A DNA stretch of 64,000 nt from Cryptosporidium bovis (taxonomy: Eukaryota; Apicomplexa; Conoidasida; Eucoccidiorida; Cryptosporidiidae). Positions 28,321 through 39,900 of the stretch are shown one piece after another. Under the pieces are notes generated by a model. It saw only the letters and a list, made by a program, of their open reading frames with translations, did not search any database and was not told the origin of the DNA. The translations under genes and the position numbers were made by a program. The stretch is taken from assembly GCA_009768925.2 (NCBI GenBank), contig VHIT02000050.1, positions 1 through 64,000 of the forward strand. The letters run 5' to 3'. Within the stretch, counting starts at the first letter, position 1. Every line of letters begins with the position of its first letter.

Positions 28321-29442
28321 CTAGAATTGTAATTGAGGTTGTAATAACGAATCATTTGAATTTTCTGTCGAAACAGTGCATTTATTTATTTCCTGGTCTC
28401 CACCAATAAGAGTGATATTGTTTTTTCTGCATAATATTGAAGAACTATAATTTGACTGTTTGACTTCCGTCTCACCCCTAAATTTGATTTCACTATCGAA
28501 AGCCTTAATATCATAATACTTTTTACAGTATATAGTTTTGAGAGTATTTATTATGCCTATTATTTCTTTCAGACCATCAGAAGCAGTTTCCCAATATTCA
28601 CTACTATTAAAATTAAAGTTACTCAAATGTAGCTCCGGATTTTCAATAATCCTTCGCCACTTAAAAACAAGGCTCTTAATTTCAGAGCAAGGATCAGGGT
28701 CAAGTAGGTACGAATTATATGTAGAGTCTAGAGAGTTATTCCAACTATAGTCTGTTTTATCTGAATTTGGGAACAATCCTGATTTAACTCTGAAATCAAA
28801 AAAAGACGGAAAATGTGAATTATTACTATTCATTGTATTTGTTAATGGTAGTTCCTTTTTTTTGTTACCATCAAAATAAATGTTATAGAAGATATCCGGC
28901 TCAATAAATTCCCTAGTTTTAAACTGATTTTGTGTAAATCCCGTATTCTTCATATTACTCACCTCTGAAGATGTCCTATCAACCAAGGTAACATTCGGAT
29001 ATTTAGTTAAATCAACTCCTTTTGTGAAAGGAAGCGTGTAATTTTTTTCAGGTCTTCTTTCTGCAAGTCCGTGTATTAAGTGGCAATAGTATATCTTACA
29101 TTCACCTTTCTGAAAAGCAGTGCATACTTCAGTTTTGTATCGTAAGGGATGATAAATAACTTCTTCCATCGAGTGTGCAAAAGGGCAATACCCACCTCTA
29201 TTGCACATGCTTACAACTTTTCCGGAGGACTGATCTAGTATAGTGATATCCGGACAAATATCTGGTATGTATCTCAGAGCAGAAGGATCTGAAAGATAGA
29301 ACGGGCATCTTCTGGGCCAATAAACATTGTGGGAATATTGGCAACGTAGTGGTCCAAAGTCACAGCCATCTTTGAGACTTCTTTTGCAGAGTTTAGTTCG
29401 AAATCTAGTTAGTTCCTCTATGCTCAACAAAGCATTTGCCAT
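28321..29442 (-). CDS. CCCH zinc-finger RNA-binding protein (Unkempt/plant TZF-like)
   Basis: 373 residues. The N-terminal 120 residues carry three Cys/His modules. First is C-x7-C-x6-C-x3-H in KLCKRSLKDGCDF to CQYSH, followed by the family-typical YWPRRCPFY. Second is MCNRGGYCPFAHSMEEV. Third is YKTEVCTAFQKGECKIYYCH followed by LIHG. The order, with a CPFAHS-x-EEV stretch followed by HP-x-RYKTEVC, is that of plant tandem CCCH proteins and of the animal Unkempt family, which bind mRNA and control translation or decay. The rest (residues 125-373) is Asn/Ser-rich with no recognised domain. It is a single exon with an unusually long, 1 kb upstream spacer. Confidence 0.85.
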   Translation of the reverse strand: MANALLSIEELTRFRTKLCKRSLKDGCDFGPLRCQYSHNVYWPRRCPFYLSDPSALRYIPDICPDITILDQSSGKVVSMCNRGGYCPFAHSMEEVIYHPLRYKTEVCTAFQKGECKIYYCHLIHGLAERRPEKNYTLPFTKGVDLTKYPNVTLVDRTSSEVSNMKNTGFTQNQFKTREFIEPDIFYNIYFDGNKKKELPLTNTMNSNNSHFPSFFDFRVKSGLFPNSDKTDYSWNNSLDSTYNSYLLDPDPCSEIKSLVFKWRRIIENPELHLSNFNFNSSEYWETASDGLKEIIGIINTLKTIYCKKYYDIKAFDSEIKFRGETEVKQSNYSSSILCRKNNITLIGGDQEINKCTVSTENSNDSLLQPQLQF

Positions 29443-30483
29443 GTTTACTATATAATGGTAATTAATAAAAATAGAGAAAGAAAAATCAAAAATTTCAATT
29501 TACTTAAAACCTAACGTAATTCCTAATAAACAGCGTAAAGTGAACGAAGATCAAAGAATATGGTTGAAAAATTATAGTAGAATTGTTAGACATGTTTTGT
29601 CTTCATAAACATAAAACTCCTTCACCCCCACTATCGCTCCAGCCAAGATTTACGACAGAAAATTAATTGTCGTTAAAACGATATTTTTTTTTTGGAGTAT
29701 CGTTTGTAGACAGTACGCTTCTTCGGGAGGTATAACGATGAAATAATGTACAATTAATAAATTAACGAGGAATTATTTAATAGAATAATGGCATGCACAA
29801 AATATTTCCTAACCCATAAAGAAATATGCCTTTTCATCTCTTTCCATAACGATACTTTCGCTGCTGATAATTCTTGTTAGGAATGGGGGCAGTTTTTTTT
29901 TGTATCTTTTGAAGGTTTGAAAATATCTGCGGTAGCTTTCTCCATTTCAATTCCTTCAAAAGTTAAATACCGGTATTTCTCCCGGATAAGGCGGTTTCAT
30001 GAATGATCATCAAACCTTTTTTAAACACCTCAATGGGTTTCACTGACTTGGTAGAGAAATACCTTTATTTCCTCTTGTTACCTACAAACTATTTATTTCT
30101 TGATGTTGTTTCGATATATTATTGGAGACTTGTGTCACAAACATAGCTCGAAGGCGTTGCATGTGGAATAAATCTGTAAGCAGATTTCTATTCAACATGT
30201 TGGGCCAACTTCTGGTCCTGAACGTTTTCATCGTGAATCCACTTTGAACTAAAACAATAAGAAGATATCACGAATACTATACAAATATTGCAGCAGGTTA
30301 AGTTACTTTTCAAGTATGTAAAACTGCAGTAAATACACCAAAAACGATGTAACTCAGAATCAAACTATAAAGTATGCCTGTTCGAGGAGTGTAAAAATAA
30401 GTACTAATTATCACAAATAACATCTACAGGAAATCAGAAAATTACATAATGGACGAATTCATAGGAAAAGTGACTAAACTTTA
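29443..30483. other. 1 kb gene-free spacer upstream of the CCCH gene
   Basis: This is the longest coding-free stretch in the window. Base composition is less homopolymeric than other spacers. It contains a perfect 8-base inverted repeat, AAACGATA at 29676-29683 and TATCGTTT at 29698-29705, with a 14-base loop. I find no frame above about 40 codons with coding character (short frames such as one at 29789 are not supported), no tRNA fold and no recognisable snRNA. It may hold a long promoter/5' leader of the CCCH gene or an unannotated non-coding RNA. Confidence 0.5.
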
Positions 30484-31473
30484 TTATGAAGATAAACTGG
30501 TAACCATACCACAGACTCCATCAATTATTTTTAGTTTATCTTCAAAACTGGCTTTCTTTTTTGAAATTTCAAGTTCAACTTTCTTGCATTTCAGCTTTTC
30601 GCCTTTTATTTCATCCTCTATATCTTTTTTTTTTTGCATCGAGTTTATTTTCTCTGACAGACTTTCACATTTACTCCAAAATGACTGCATATCGCTTTCT
30701 TTGGAAATTTTGTCTGCCATGAGAGCCTTGATGTTATTCACCTGAATATCCACGATTCTCTCGAGTTCATGAATAAGTTCCGAATGGAATGACTTCTCAG
30801 ATGAATGAATCTCTATAACTTTACTGATTTTCCTTGCTCGAAGTTCTAGGAGATCAAGATGTAACATACACTGAGTTTTTTCAGAAAGTATCTCGTTATT
30901 ATTGCCTTCCTTAATATTCAATAAGCTGATGATCGACCTTGCTAGTGAAACAAGTTCCTGCCTCCCCATTTGACTGCTTGTTATCTGAGACCTTATGCCT
31001 TCCAAAACACAACCTTCAACTGGAGTCAAGTTCTTGTTTAATTCAACGATCTTCTTCTGTTCAGAATTCTGACTATTATCTATATGTGACTTTGTATTTG
31101 AACTCTCTCTTAAATCAATTTCGGTTGTAGTTTTTCTGACCCTTCTTTCATTTTGGCTTGTAAAATCCTCTTTCAGCCTTTGGGAGTCCAAATTATTCCT
31201 TTGAGAAAAAACTGAATTTGCACATCTTTTTGTTGAATTATTTGTTTTTCTTGTTTGGAACTCAATATCAGTCCTATTTTGTTTATTCGTATACATAAAT
31301 AAACCACCGTTATAAAGAGATCCCTTATTTCCTCTATCTAGTTTTGAATTTTGAATATGTTCATTTACATTATTATAAAAATTGATATTACTTCTTGAAC
31401 TAGGTACATTGTTATTACTATAGTAGTCTGAGTGACTAATCTGAGAATTATTTTGTGTATATTTACGCTTCAT
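30484..31473 (-). CDS. Coiled-coil protein, function unknown
   Basis: 329 residues, single exon. Residues 1-130 are Asn/Ser/Arg-rich and probably disordered. From about residue 150 the protein is helical; 200-315 is strongly heptad-like and Lys/Glu-rich (for example LIHELERIVDIQVNNIKALM and KKKDIEDEIKGEKLKCKKVE), i.e. a coiled coil. No signal peptide or membrane segment is present. It is divergent from TCF25 with only 50 bases between the two ATGs, so they must share a promoter and may be co-expressed. The pattern (disordered N terminus, C-terminal coiled coil) would suit a cytoskeletal, kinetochore or spliceosome component, but nothing identifies which. Confidence 0.75.
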   Translation of the reverse strand: MKRKYTQNNSQISHSDYYSNNNVPSSRSNINFYNNVNEHIQNSKLDRGNKGSLYNGGLFMYTNKQNRTDIEFQTRKTNNSTKRCANSVFSQRNNLDSQRLKEDFTSQNERRVRKTTTEIDLRESSNTKSHIDNSQNSEQKKIVELNKNLTPVEGCVLEGIRSQITSSQMGRQELVSLARSIISLLNIKEGNNNEILSEKTQCMLHLDLLELRARKISKVIEIHSSEKSFHSELIHELERIVDIQVNNIKALMADKISKESDMQSFWSKCESLSEKINSMQKKKDIEDEIKGEKLKCKKVELEISKKKASFEDKLKIIDGVCGMVTSLSS

Positions 31474-31523
31474 TGAAACTTTTTATAAGGAAAAAAGATG
31501 CTACCGCTTTACTAGTTTAAAGG

Positions 31524-33539
31524 ATGGTTGCGAGACAATATAAAAAAATAGTTAAAGGGACAAGTGATTCAATTGTTGAATCAAGTGTCAACTATGCCGA
31601 AAATATGTACGATGATTCTGACCATGAAGCTTCAAAAATCATAAACAAATCAAAATTTAACTTTTTAGCTTCAAGTGATGATGATAGTGATGACCCATCA
31701 ATTGAACAGATTAAGTGTGATGAGGAATATATTTTGCATCCTATTCAAAAAAAGAATTACAAAAGTAACCCCAAGAAATCAGCAAGAAACAATGTAAAAC
31801 AGCAGAAGAGTTCACAACATGCATTGGGCGAAAATTTAAAAGGATGTTGCCTAAGAATGGACAAATCCTCCTTTGACTGCGATAATGAGATAAGTTCAAT
31901 ATTTGGGAGCAAGATAGTTAGAAAGAATCTTAACCAAAAGAGTTCATCCTCAAAGAATAGATACCTGAACATGAAACGCTACTTCTTAAAAGGTGACCCT
32001 AAATGGCCGCATTTAAATAGGAATGAATCGGGAATAATAATGAATTATTCTGAAGAAAAAAATGAGTTCACCATTTCATTTGATATTGAATACCTAAAAA
32101 AAAAAGAGATATTTGACGTACTTGTAAATTCAATGCTGTTGGATGATATATTCGTTTTTATGGAAAGAAATCCATTTTTCTTTAGAGGTTTGGTCAAGCT
32201 TGCAGAAATTAGTATGTTGAGAAACGAACATGAAAATGCTTTTAACTATCTTCAAAAAGCAATGTACGTACTTGAATCATCACTCAATCCATCTTTTTCC
32301 CCATTCACCTATTTTAAAGGTCGCCCAAAGACTCATATTAATTCAAGTGAGATTGAAAGCAGAGACATTTATATTACAATAGGTTATTACATGAACTACC
32401 TTGGGTTTAGAGGTTTGTTTCGCACTGCACTTGAATACTGTATTCTTCTCATATCCATGGATATTCCTCACGACCGTTTCCACTCACTTCTACACATTGA
32501 TTTCTTTGCTATTTCATCATCTTCTCTGGACGTTTTTATCGATATTAATGATTGCTACTTGTCTCAATTCTATGACTTATGTACATGGAACGCTAGTCTA
32601 ATTGACAATGATTCATCATCATTTATTAATTGTAACAACCGAATAAATATTCCACTTTACTATATTCTTCCAAACTTTTCATTTGGGATTCCCTTATCAC
32701 TTTATACAAAGTACATAAAAAGGGAGTTTAACAATGACTTGAAATATTTGGATAGCTTCATTGAACAAATTCAATCAATTAACATGGATCAAATTTTGAA
32801 TACAGAATATAACTCAAATAATTTACAAGCTTGTAGTATATTTTTATTACAGTCTTTATTATTATTTCCTGAATTCATTTTATTTTTTATTAAAAAGCTA
32901 GATAGGAATTTTTATGAACTAAAGACTCACGACTACAACTTAACATGGAATGAAATTAATATATTTTGCATAAATCTACTGAATAAATCAAATCACGTGG
33001 GCATTTCAGAGAATACTAATTTTAATCAGTACCCGTACTTACTTGCTGGAAAATTGCTTGTAGAAGCAAACATTGAAAAATGTTTTGTTCTCTGGAAAAA
33101 GCCTTCCAATCTAAAATGGCTTCATTTTTGTTCTAGTCACTTATGTAAATTATTAACAGAAAATGAGGCTGAAGAACGAAATGTTGAAATCTTCGTCAAT
33201 AATCGTAGAAGTATGCTGATGAAAAGCAGGTTCAATATTTTCAGATATGTGGATGTGTCTATTTCAGAATTTTCTGAAAACCCAACTTTACCAGTATATT
33301 TCAGGAATGAGGATAATGAACTTTCTCCAAATACTAATTCTCAAGGTCTTCCATTTGGGACACTCTCATTGAATTCTGACCCAATCTTTATATTTTTCTT
33401 ATCGCTTTTGCCATGGTACACTCATTATGAAATTGATGTCAGAACCTCATCTTTTAATCTAAAGGAACTCGCAATTGACTGTTTCATTGCACTGAAAAAC
33501 TATATCAAGAGCAGTATAATTCCTAAAAATTGGAAGTAA
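31524..33539 (+). CDS. TCF25: TCF25/Rqc1 family protein (ribosome quality control)
   Basis: 671 residues. TCF25 (yeast Rqc1) belongs to the complex that recognises stalled 60S ribosomes and directs K48 ubiquitylation by Listerin. The N terminus is acidic then basic. The family core starts near residue 145 with YFLKGDPKWPHLNR. It continues through VFMERNPFFFRGLVKLAEIS and HENAFNYLQKAMYVLESSLNPSFSP, then RDIYITIGYYMNYLGFRGLF and the TALEYCILLISMDIPHD stretch. The PNFSFGIPLSLY element matches LPNFAFSVPLAYF of TCF25. C-terminal helices are more divergent. It is of usual length (human 676), single exon, and shares a 50-base divergent promoter with the coiled-coil gene. Confidence 0.93.
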   Translation: MVARQYKKIVKGTSDSIVESSVNYAENMYDDSDHEASKIINKSKFNFLASSDDDSDDPSIEQIKCDEEYILHPIQKKNYKSNPKKSARNNVKQQKSSQHALGENLKGCCLRMDKSSFDCDNEISSIFGSKIVRKNLNQKSSSSKNRYLNMKRYFLKGDPKWPHLNRNESGIIMNYSEEKNEFTISFDIEYLKKKEIFDVLVNSMLLDDIFVFMERNPFFFRGLVKLAEISMLRNEHENAFNYLQKAMYVLESSLNPSFSPFTYFKGRPKTHINSSEIESRDIYITIGYYMNYLGFRGLFRTALEYCILLISMDIPHDRFHSLLHIDFFAISSSSLDVFIDINDCYLSQFYDLCTWNASLIDNDSSSFINCNNRINIPLYYILPNFSFGIPLSLYTKYIKREFNNDLKYLDSFIEQIQSINMDQILNTEYNSNNLQACSIFLLQSLLLFPEFILFFIKKLDRNFYELKTHDYNLTWNEINIFCINLLNKSNHVGISENTNFNQYPYLLAGKLLVEANIEKCFVLWKKPSNLKWLHFCSSHLCKLLTENEAEERNVEIFVNNRRSMLMKSRFNIFRYVDVSISEFSENPTLPVYFRNEDNELSPNTNSQGLPFGTLSLNSDPIFIFFLSLLPWYTHYEIDVRTSSFNLKELAIDCFIALKNYIKSSIIPKNWK

Positions 33540-33746
33540 TTCGTTGAACACAATATTTTCATTTAGGCACAAAATCACCAAAATAAACACCGAAGAAAAC
33601 CCATTACTATGGTAACAATCTCTTATTTTTATATATGATTATTACTTATTTTGACGCATGGCCATTGTTATGGAACAGAAAATGAATCAGATGGAATAAT
33701 AAACTCACTTAATAACAAATATATATTATCAAGCATTAGCCCTAAA

Positions 33747-36434
33747 CTAAGCTCTATACTCTGCTATTTTATCTAATAGTAACTCTAAATTTTCTTCGAG
33801 TGGCAAGTCGCCCTTCATAGATTCTTGAGATAGTTCTACAAGGCGTTGTACCCTTCTAACTCCCTTGTGTAGTAACTCGAATGCGCACTTCAAAGCACCA
33901 TTTATGTGAAAACGGTATTGAAGAAGTGACTTACCCCTTTCAATGATTTCATTTGTCTTCATTGAAACTTTAATTGAATCTGCATCATTTTTTGGAACGA
34001 AATTTTTCAAGTCTTCACATCTCTTTAGAATTCTCTGTCTTTCATTTTCGAATGCTATTATTCCAATATTAACTTTTTCAGTTGCTTCGCTGTTTTCCTC
34101 GTCAATTTTGCTTAAGGTGATGGGGCACGACTTCGCAATATAAAGTAACTTAGAACGGTTAACTTGATAGTTATTCAATTTTTCCTGAACAGAGGAAGAT
34201 TGCTGGGTTTTTTTATTTATTTCTGTTATTATGTCTTGAATTATTTTATCCGCTCTATTTACAGAGTTGAGAATATCTACTGTTATATCTCTTAATACAG
34301 AGTTTTTCATCTTTAACCTATTCAGCCATTTTCTAACCTCCCTAGACTTTGATTGTTCAACGTAACTACAAACTTGCTTTAATGAAGTTATTTTATTTAT
34401 TTTCTCTTGTTCTATTTTGTTATCTTCAATAAACATTGGCCTCTCTGTTTGCTCCTCGTTTTGGTTTTCAAGGAATATACCTATACTAGATGCAACCACA
34501 TTAGAGTCTGGCCTTACTGCCTTATATCCACCAATGTTACTTTCTATTACTTGGTTGTTCGAGTTACTGAGAGTTGCAATACCAATCCCATGTATACCAT
34601 TTGGGGAGAATCCACCTTGCACAATTTGTTTATCAGCTACTATTAAATCTGTTTTATCTTTTTGGTTAGATATATTAGTGTTAGGATCTTTTGCCTTTCT
34701 AACACTATCCAGTGCTTTAACATTTGTAACAGAATCCTGTTTTTGTTCTTTAATTAACTTTTTAATAGATGCAGACTTTTCTGGGAAAAGAGTGCTCTGA
34801 AGTTTTCCGAGAATATCTGGATTGTATGCACGAATCGGTTCAACTCTAGCATTACTTGGATCAAGTGGGCTGCACGACATATAATTTCTATCTATGTTTA
34901 CTACAAACATTGCTCGCTCCTTAAATTTTGTTATATGGTTAACAGTTATATCACATATAGAATCTAAACCATCAATAATTGATTCAAATGTACTATTAAG
35001 GTTTATTGAGTTTTTAAAGTCATTGTTAAAGATTAACTCTTCTCTAAATGACTCCAAAGATTTCATATGGGTTTGGATTTTACTTCTTTTAATACTATTA
35101 GATTGATCCATATTTTCATTCTGGAATTCAATTGTCCAACCTTGCAAGTTAGGATGTGTCGTTTCGTCCAACTTGAAAAGTCGGGTAACAATAAGTTTAA
35201 TTCTCCACATATCATTTGGTAAACTACACTTCAAGTTGCGGACATTAACTTCAATGGTGCTTTTTGTAGTACCAAAGTCAAGTATTTTTATATTTAGTGG
35301 AGTCAACTTAATTAATGAATCAACATTCTCCTGGTAGTTAGAATTGTTTATCCTAAAACCGGTATTCGCAATTTGAATATTACCTGTGTTAAGGTCACAA
35401 TGTACTAGATACCCAAACTCAGAATGAATATAAAATGAAGTGAGTGTTGAAAAAAATGAGTGAATTAGATTCCAAAGGATTTCTGCACGATTATCCAGTC
35501 TTTTTTGAAGCTCCTTAATACTTTTTGAAGATGATATCCAGTTTAAATAGTCATATGAGGTTAGCCATCTCAACAGCGTTTGTAATGTAACTCCTTCTAT
35601 TTTTTCAGTTATTAAGATTCCGTTAAATACAACATTTTGTTCATTTCTAAAGCAATAAGTTCTTGGAGTGATCTGAATCCTTCCACGACCGTATGTTTTT
35701 GCAGGAATAATTGGGTATTTTTGTTTTGAGAGCATTGAAGTGTAAAATAATTCTCTTGTATAACTACTGTGAAATGATATTTTTAACGCAATATTTGTAG
35801 GGGTCCCTGTATTAATATTATTCCAGTTACCTTTTGTTTCATTAATGAGTTTAAAGGTTTGTGTGTTTACATCAAAAATACAATTTTCAACTAGTTGTAT
35901 ATTTTTAATCTTTTTGGGTACCTTAAACAGCCTTATAACTTCTGATATTTTTTGTTTTTCAACTCTATTCAAGACTAATATTTTGTAAACATTTCTTTCT
36001 TTATTTTGTTTTAACTTACCTTCTATGTTTGATATGAGTGGATTGTTTTGAGAACCTGGTTTTAAATGTGCAAATGCAACTGCTCCAAACATTCCATATT
36101 GAATGAACAACCCTGTCAAAGTTTAAATACTTAAGAAAAAAAAAAAAGACTACTTACCCAAATAATCTTCATGCCCAGGATTGGCTCCATCAGATTCTCT
36201 TTCAGCATATTTTTGACATTCAATTGGCCCGAGTGAAAGTAAATGACAAACTATTGCAATTTCTTCCCTTGGTGCTTGCGTACGCTGCCATTGAGGCTTA
36301 TCATTGTTGACAAAAAATTTTTTTGCAATTTTATCTAATGAATCTCTAGCTTCAACCATATATTTCACATTCAAGAGTAGCAAATAGACAAAGATACAAC
36401 AGGCAGTAAAAGTTCCCACATTTATTTGGAACAT
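33747..36434 (-). CDS. Secretory-pathway protein-kinase-like protein
   Basis: Two exons, 36434-36158 and 36112-33747, with a 45-base GTAAGT...ACAG intron, join in frame to 880 residues. Residues 1-29 form a signal peptide (core CCIFVYLLLLN). A kinase-like domain follows at about 150-440. NIALKISFH has the beta-3 Lys203, TRELFYTSML the helix-C Glu213, and ILITEKIEGVTLQTLL the hinge region. The catalytic loop is HCDLNTGN (330-337, Asp332 and Asn337) and the metal motif is DFG (371-373). HRD is replaced by HCD, and a glycine loop is not obvious. The catalytic residues are all there, so activity is plausible. Residues 500-880 are a polar linker and coiled-coil-prone helices. Substrate and location (lumen, rhoptry or dense granule) are unknown. 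It opens the run of secreted-protein genes. Confidence 0.75.
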
Positions 36435-36968
36435 TATTTATCTATATGGGAAAATTCTCATAAATACTGTTGATATTATCAATTCTAAGTGAATAACAAA
36501 ATTTTTTTAATGTTAATATGCATTTACTACTCACAATATGCACCGCTCGCAAAAATCTGGGAGAAAAAAAAAGAAATAGGAAATCCGACTTAACATTAAT
36601 TCAATTAATATATTTATCTTTTTAATTGTAAATATCAATGTTATCACCTAAATGAATATTTTAAACGCATATGAAATAACGTCAATTTTGTCCAGATCAA
36701 ATATTTTACATGCCTAATATCAGTAAACATTTCATCTAATAAAAGTGATCTGAGACAACCGATTCATATTGAAAAATGAATCACATGGTCCTTATCTTCA
36801 AGTGAAAGTGAATTTATTTTGAAAAAAAAAGTATTGTTACCGCCATTAAATGGATCTAATATTCCATGTGACTTTGTGCATCAAAACCAATTTACTAATA
36901 TAAAAAAAAGTCAATAAAATATTTAGAACACGAACTTATATGTAAATGTACTTATAGATGAGAGTAAT
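36435..36968. promoter_or_regulatory. Divergent spacer between two secreted-protein genes
   Basis: 534 bases, very AT-rich, between the starts of the kinase-like gene (minus) and the 1598-residue gene (plus). It must hold both promoters. A GC-richer island, GCACCGCTCGC at 36541-36551, stands out. No E2F-type or TGCATGCA site and no credible small gene was seen. Confidence 0.45.
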
Positions 36969-39900
36969 ATGGTAATTTGGTTACTCTTTTTATTGTTTTT
37001 TTATACTATTCTTAATGTTGCCTATTCTTCTGACTTATCTTTCTTCGATAGTCCCGAAGAACAATGGAAATTTATAACCTCTTCAATAAAATCAAATCCA
37101 AACATAAGATGTGATAATTTTCCTGTTAGTGTTCCAGGTGGTTTTTTTGCAAATGGAGAAACAAAGTATGCACCGGACAAAATTGATAAAATAAAGATAT
37201 ACAAGGAAAATTGCGTTACTGCGATAAATAGTTTGTTGGAGATTCATCTTCCAAGGAATAAAAGAAGGTACAGATTCAAATTTTCAAATATAAACAAAAT
37301 TTCAGAAATAATTGACAATTTTTGTGAACAAACTGTTTCCAAATTTCAAAATATAACAACTTTTGTTGATTCAACGCCTACTCTAATTCCACGAGATGAA
37401 GTGAAGGAGAGCAAACAGATAATGGAAAAGTCATTAGTCGAAGATTTATATCCTGGAAAATACATAAAAAAAGTTGATAGCTCAATACCTGATGAAACTA
37501 GCTTTTCATCAAAACCGGAACTCCCTCTCTATGAATCTTCAACTGAAGAATCAAAAGATATCAAAATGCTTCCAGAGACAAATTCTGAAGCCAAAAATTA
37601 TCACTTTGGATATGACAAAAATAACAAAGGAAGGGAATATTATAAGCCTGATAAAATTAGGTTAAAACCACCAAAAGTATTAATATCCATTTTAAAATCA
37701 GTATTGGAAGATGTCAAAGAAGACCTACCTATTCTCGGGATTTCAGTTTCACAATTACCTAAGTCAATTCAAAATAAGACACTATCTTTTTTTAGATCCA
37801 AGGATATTGATAGTATAATAGAGATATTAAATAAACTACCAGGAAGTGTAGTTGAATCTTTCATAAACAGTTTAGAAATAGAAGTGAAAAGAATCAATAG
37901 ACTCCCAGAAGTCGAAATAAAAAGTGTGGGATTTCCAGTCCCATTACTAGAAGATGAATGGAGTGCAATAATTAATTTTATGAATGATCCAACTTCCCCA
38001 ATCCAAATTAGGGAGAATAATAGAGAAATAATGAAATTGAAGATACCTCAAGTGTTTAAATATAGTAATGGAATTGAAAAAAAATTCATTCAGTATTGCA
38101 GGAGAGCAATAAGAGTCTTAGCGTATGATGAATATCTCTCTGAGGATGGGGTTACGTATTATGGTTACAATGAAAATAATAAAAACAATATAGTAATCAG
38201 TGGTAATGATTCAAACGATAGAAAGGAACAAGTTGAGGCCTTTTGTTATATGGTTTATCAAAAACTTTATGGCAAGCAAGATAAAGAGTTACAAAAAAAG
38301 CGACATAATAAAATTTTAAGAAGGAAAAAATCTTGGGAAGAAGGTGGTGTTGACGGTAAGATAATAGATGAATTGCTTAAAGGATTTTCAAATGAAGTCA
38401 ATGATGAAAGGTTACAATGGCTCTTTTTAGTAGAAACTGCAAGTACACCGAACCCCTTAGTTTATAGCAATGATTTACCAAAACATTCAATACCTATTTC
38501 TTTCACTACTAAGCCAACTGAAGGAACAATAGAAATAACTGGAAAAATAAGGTCATACATATACAATTGCAGGAGTGCATTAATGACATTGGGAGTAGAA
38601 AAATATCCAGGAAGTGACCTTCCATTATATAAATTGCAACTAGGTCCAGACAAGGTACACGGAATAATGAAATTCTGTAAGTCTACTGCTCAAAGATATA
38701 TGGGGAGGTTAGTAGAGTGGTTCAATATTATTCAGGCTTCTTTGGATGATGAAATCATTAATTTAATTGACATGGATTCACCAGAATTTCGTTGTCCTGA
38801 CTATTTCGAATATGGTGATGACACGAAATTGGTAGAAAATTGTTCAAAAGCAATAATGATGATGATCGATGAAAACAAAATATCACAAAAAAATGGAAAA
38901 AATAAAATTTGGCCGGGACTCAAGATAAAATGTCAACCAAACCACATTATACAGCATATTAGGTCATTTTGTAAATCCGTTTCATATGAAAGACCTGAAA
39001 TTAGGATAGCTACAATTAAAGAATTGTCTGAAGGAGCACCAGCTGATGAAATTAATTCCTTAACTGAAAGTAGTGATAGCTATCAACAAGAGGAAATAGA
39101 AATTGTCGAAGAAAGACTAAAAAATATTGAAGATAAACGATCTGAGGAACAAACAAATGGTGCCTACAAATTGGATAAGTGGAACCAATTGCAGGGTATA
39201 ATGACAGAAAATAGAATAGTAAGAGAAAAATTGGACAAAAGTTCGAGGAGGCAGTTTCAACAACTCATTGAAATCGAGGAGTCATTTAAGGAACTTGTCC
39301 TATTGATAGTTACTCAAGATGAAACTATCCATTCAAATAAGAAAAAGGAGGCAATTCTTGATCTCATTGATCAATATTCAACAGATGTGCTTGCTATGAG
39401 AACGGAGTGGAGTGATTTGATGTACCAAGTTAGCAATAGCAACCGCAAAATTACAGAATCTGAAATTGAAATAATGAATTTTGTTCATCAAGCACTAGAT
39501 TATACAGCAATATCTCATAGAGTTGAGCTTGTTAATTCACTAACAATGGTCAGTATGATGAATTGGGAACAAGATCTAGAGGAAAAAGAAAATATATACA
39601 TACAATCAAAAATGGAGGAGTATAATAAACGTTTGGATTATCAATACAAAATTCAAAATTTAAAAAATACTCATCTTAGGCGAAGGCAATTATTCGAAAG
39701 GCATTTATATAGAATCCTTCCACGTAAAATTTGGAATAAAATAAGTACACTAGGAAGTAAAGGCTTGTATCCTATAATTCCACAAAAAATTAGTGATAAG
39801 GAATTAAATGATAGAAAAACTTTAATTGTCAGACTCCAGGAGGAAAAAAATAACATGGTATCTCATTTCGATTCAGAGGGTCAGAAGTTAGCAAGGCAAT

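Noticed and set aside
30449-30745. 98-codon plus-strand frame
   Set aside because: Mostly the complement of the coiled-coil gene; no independent support.
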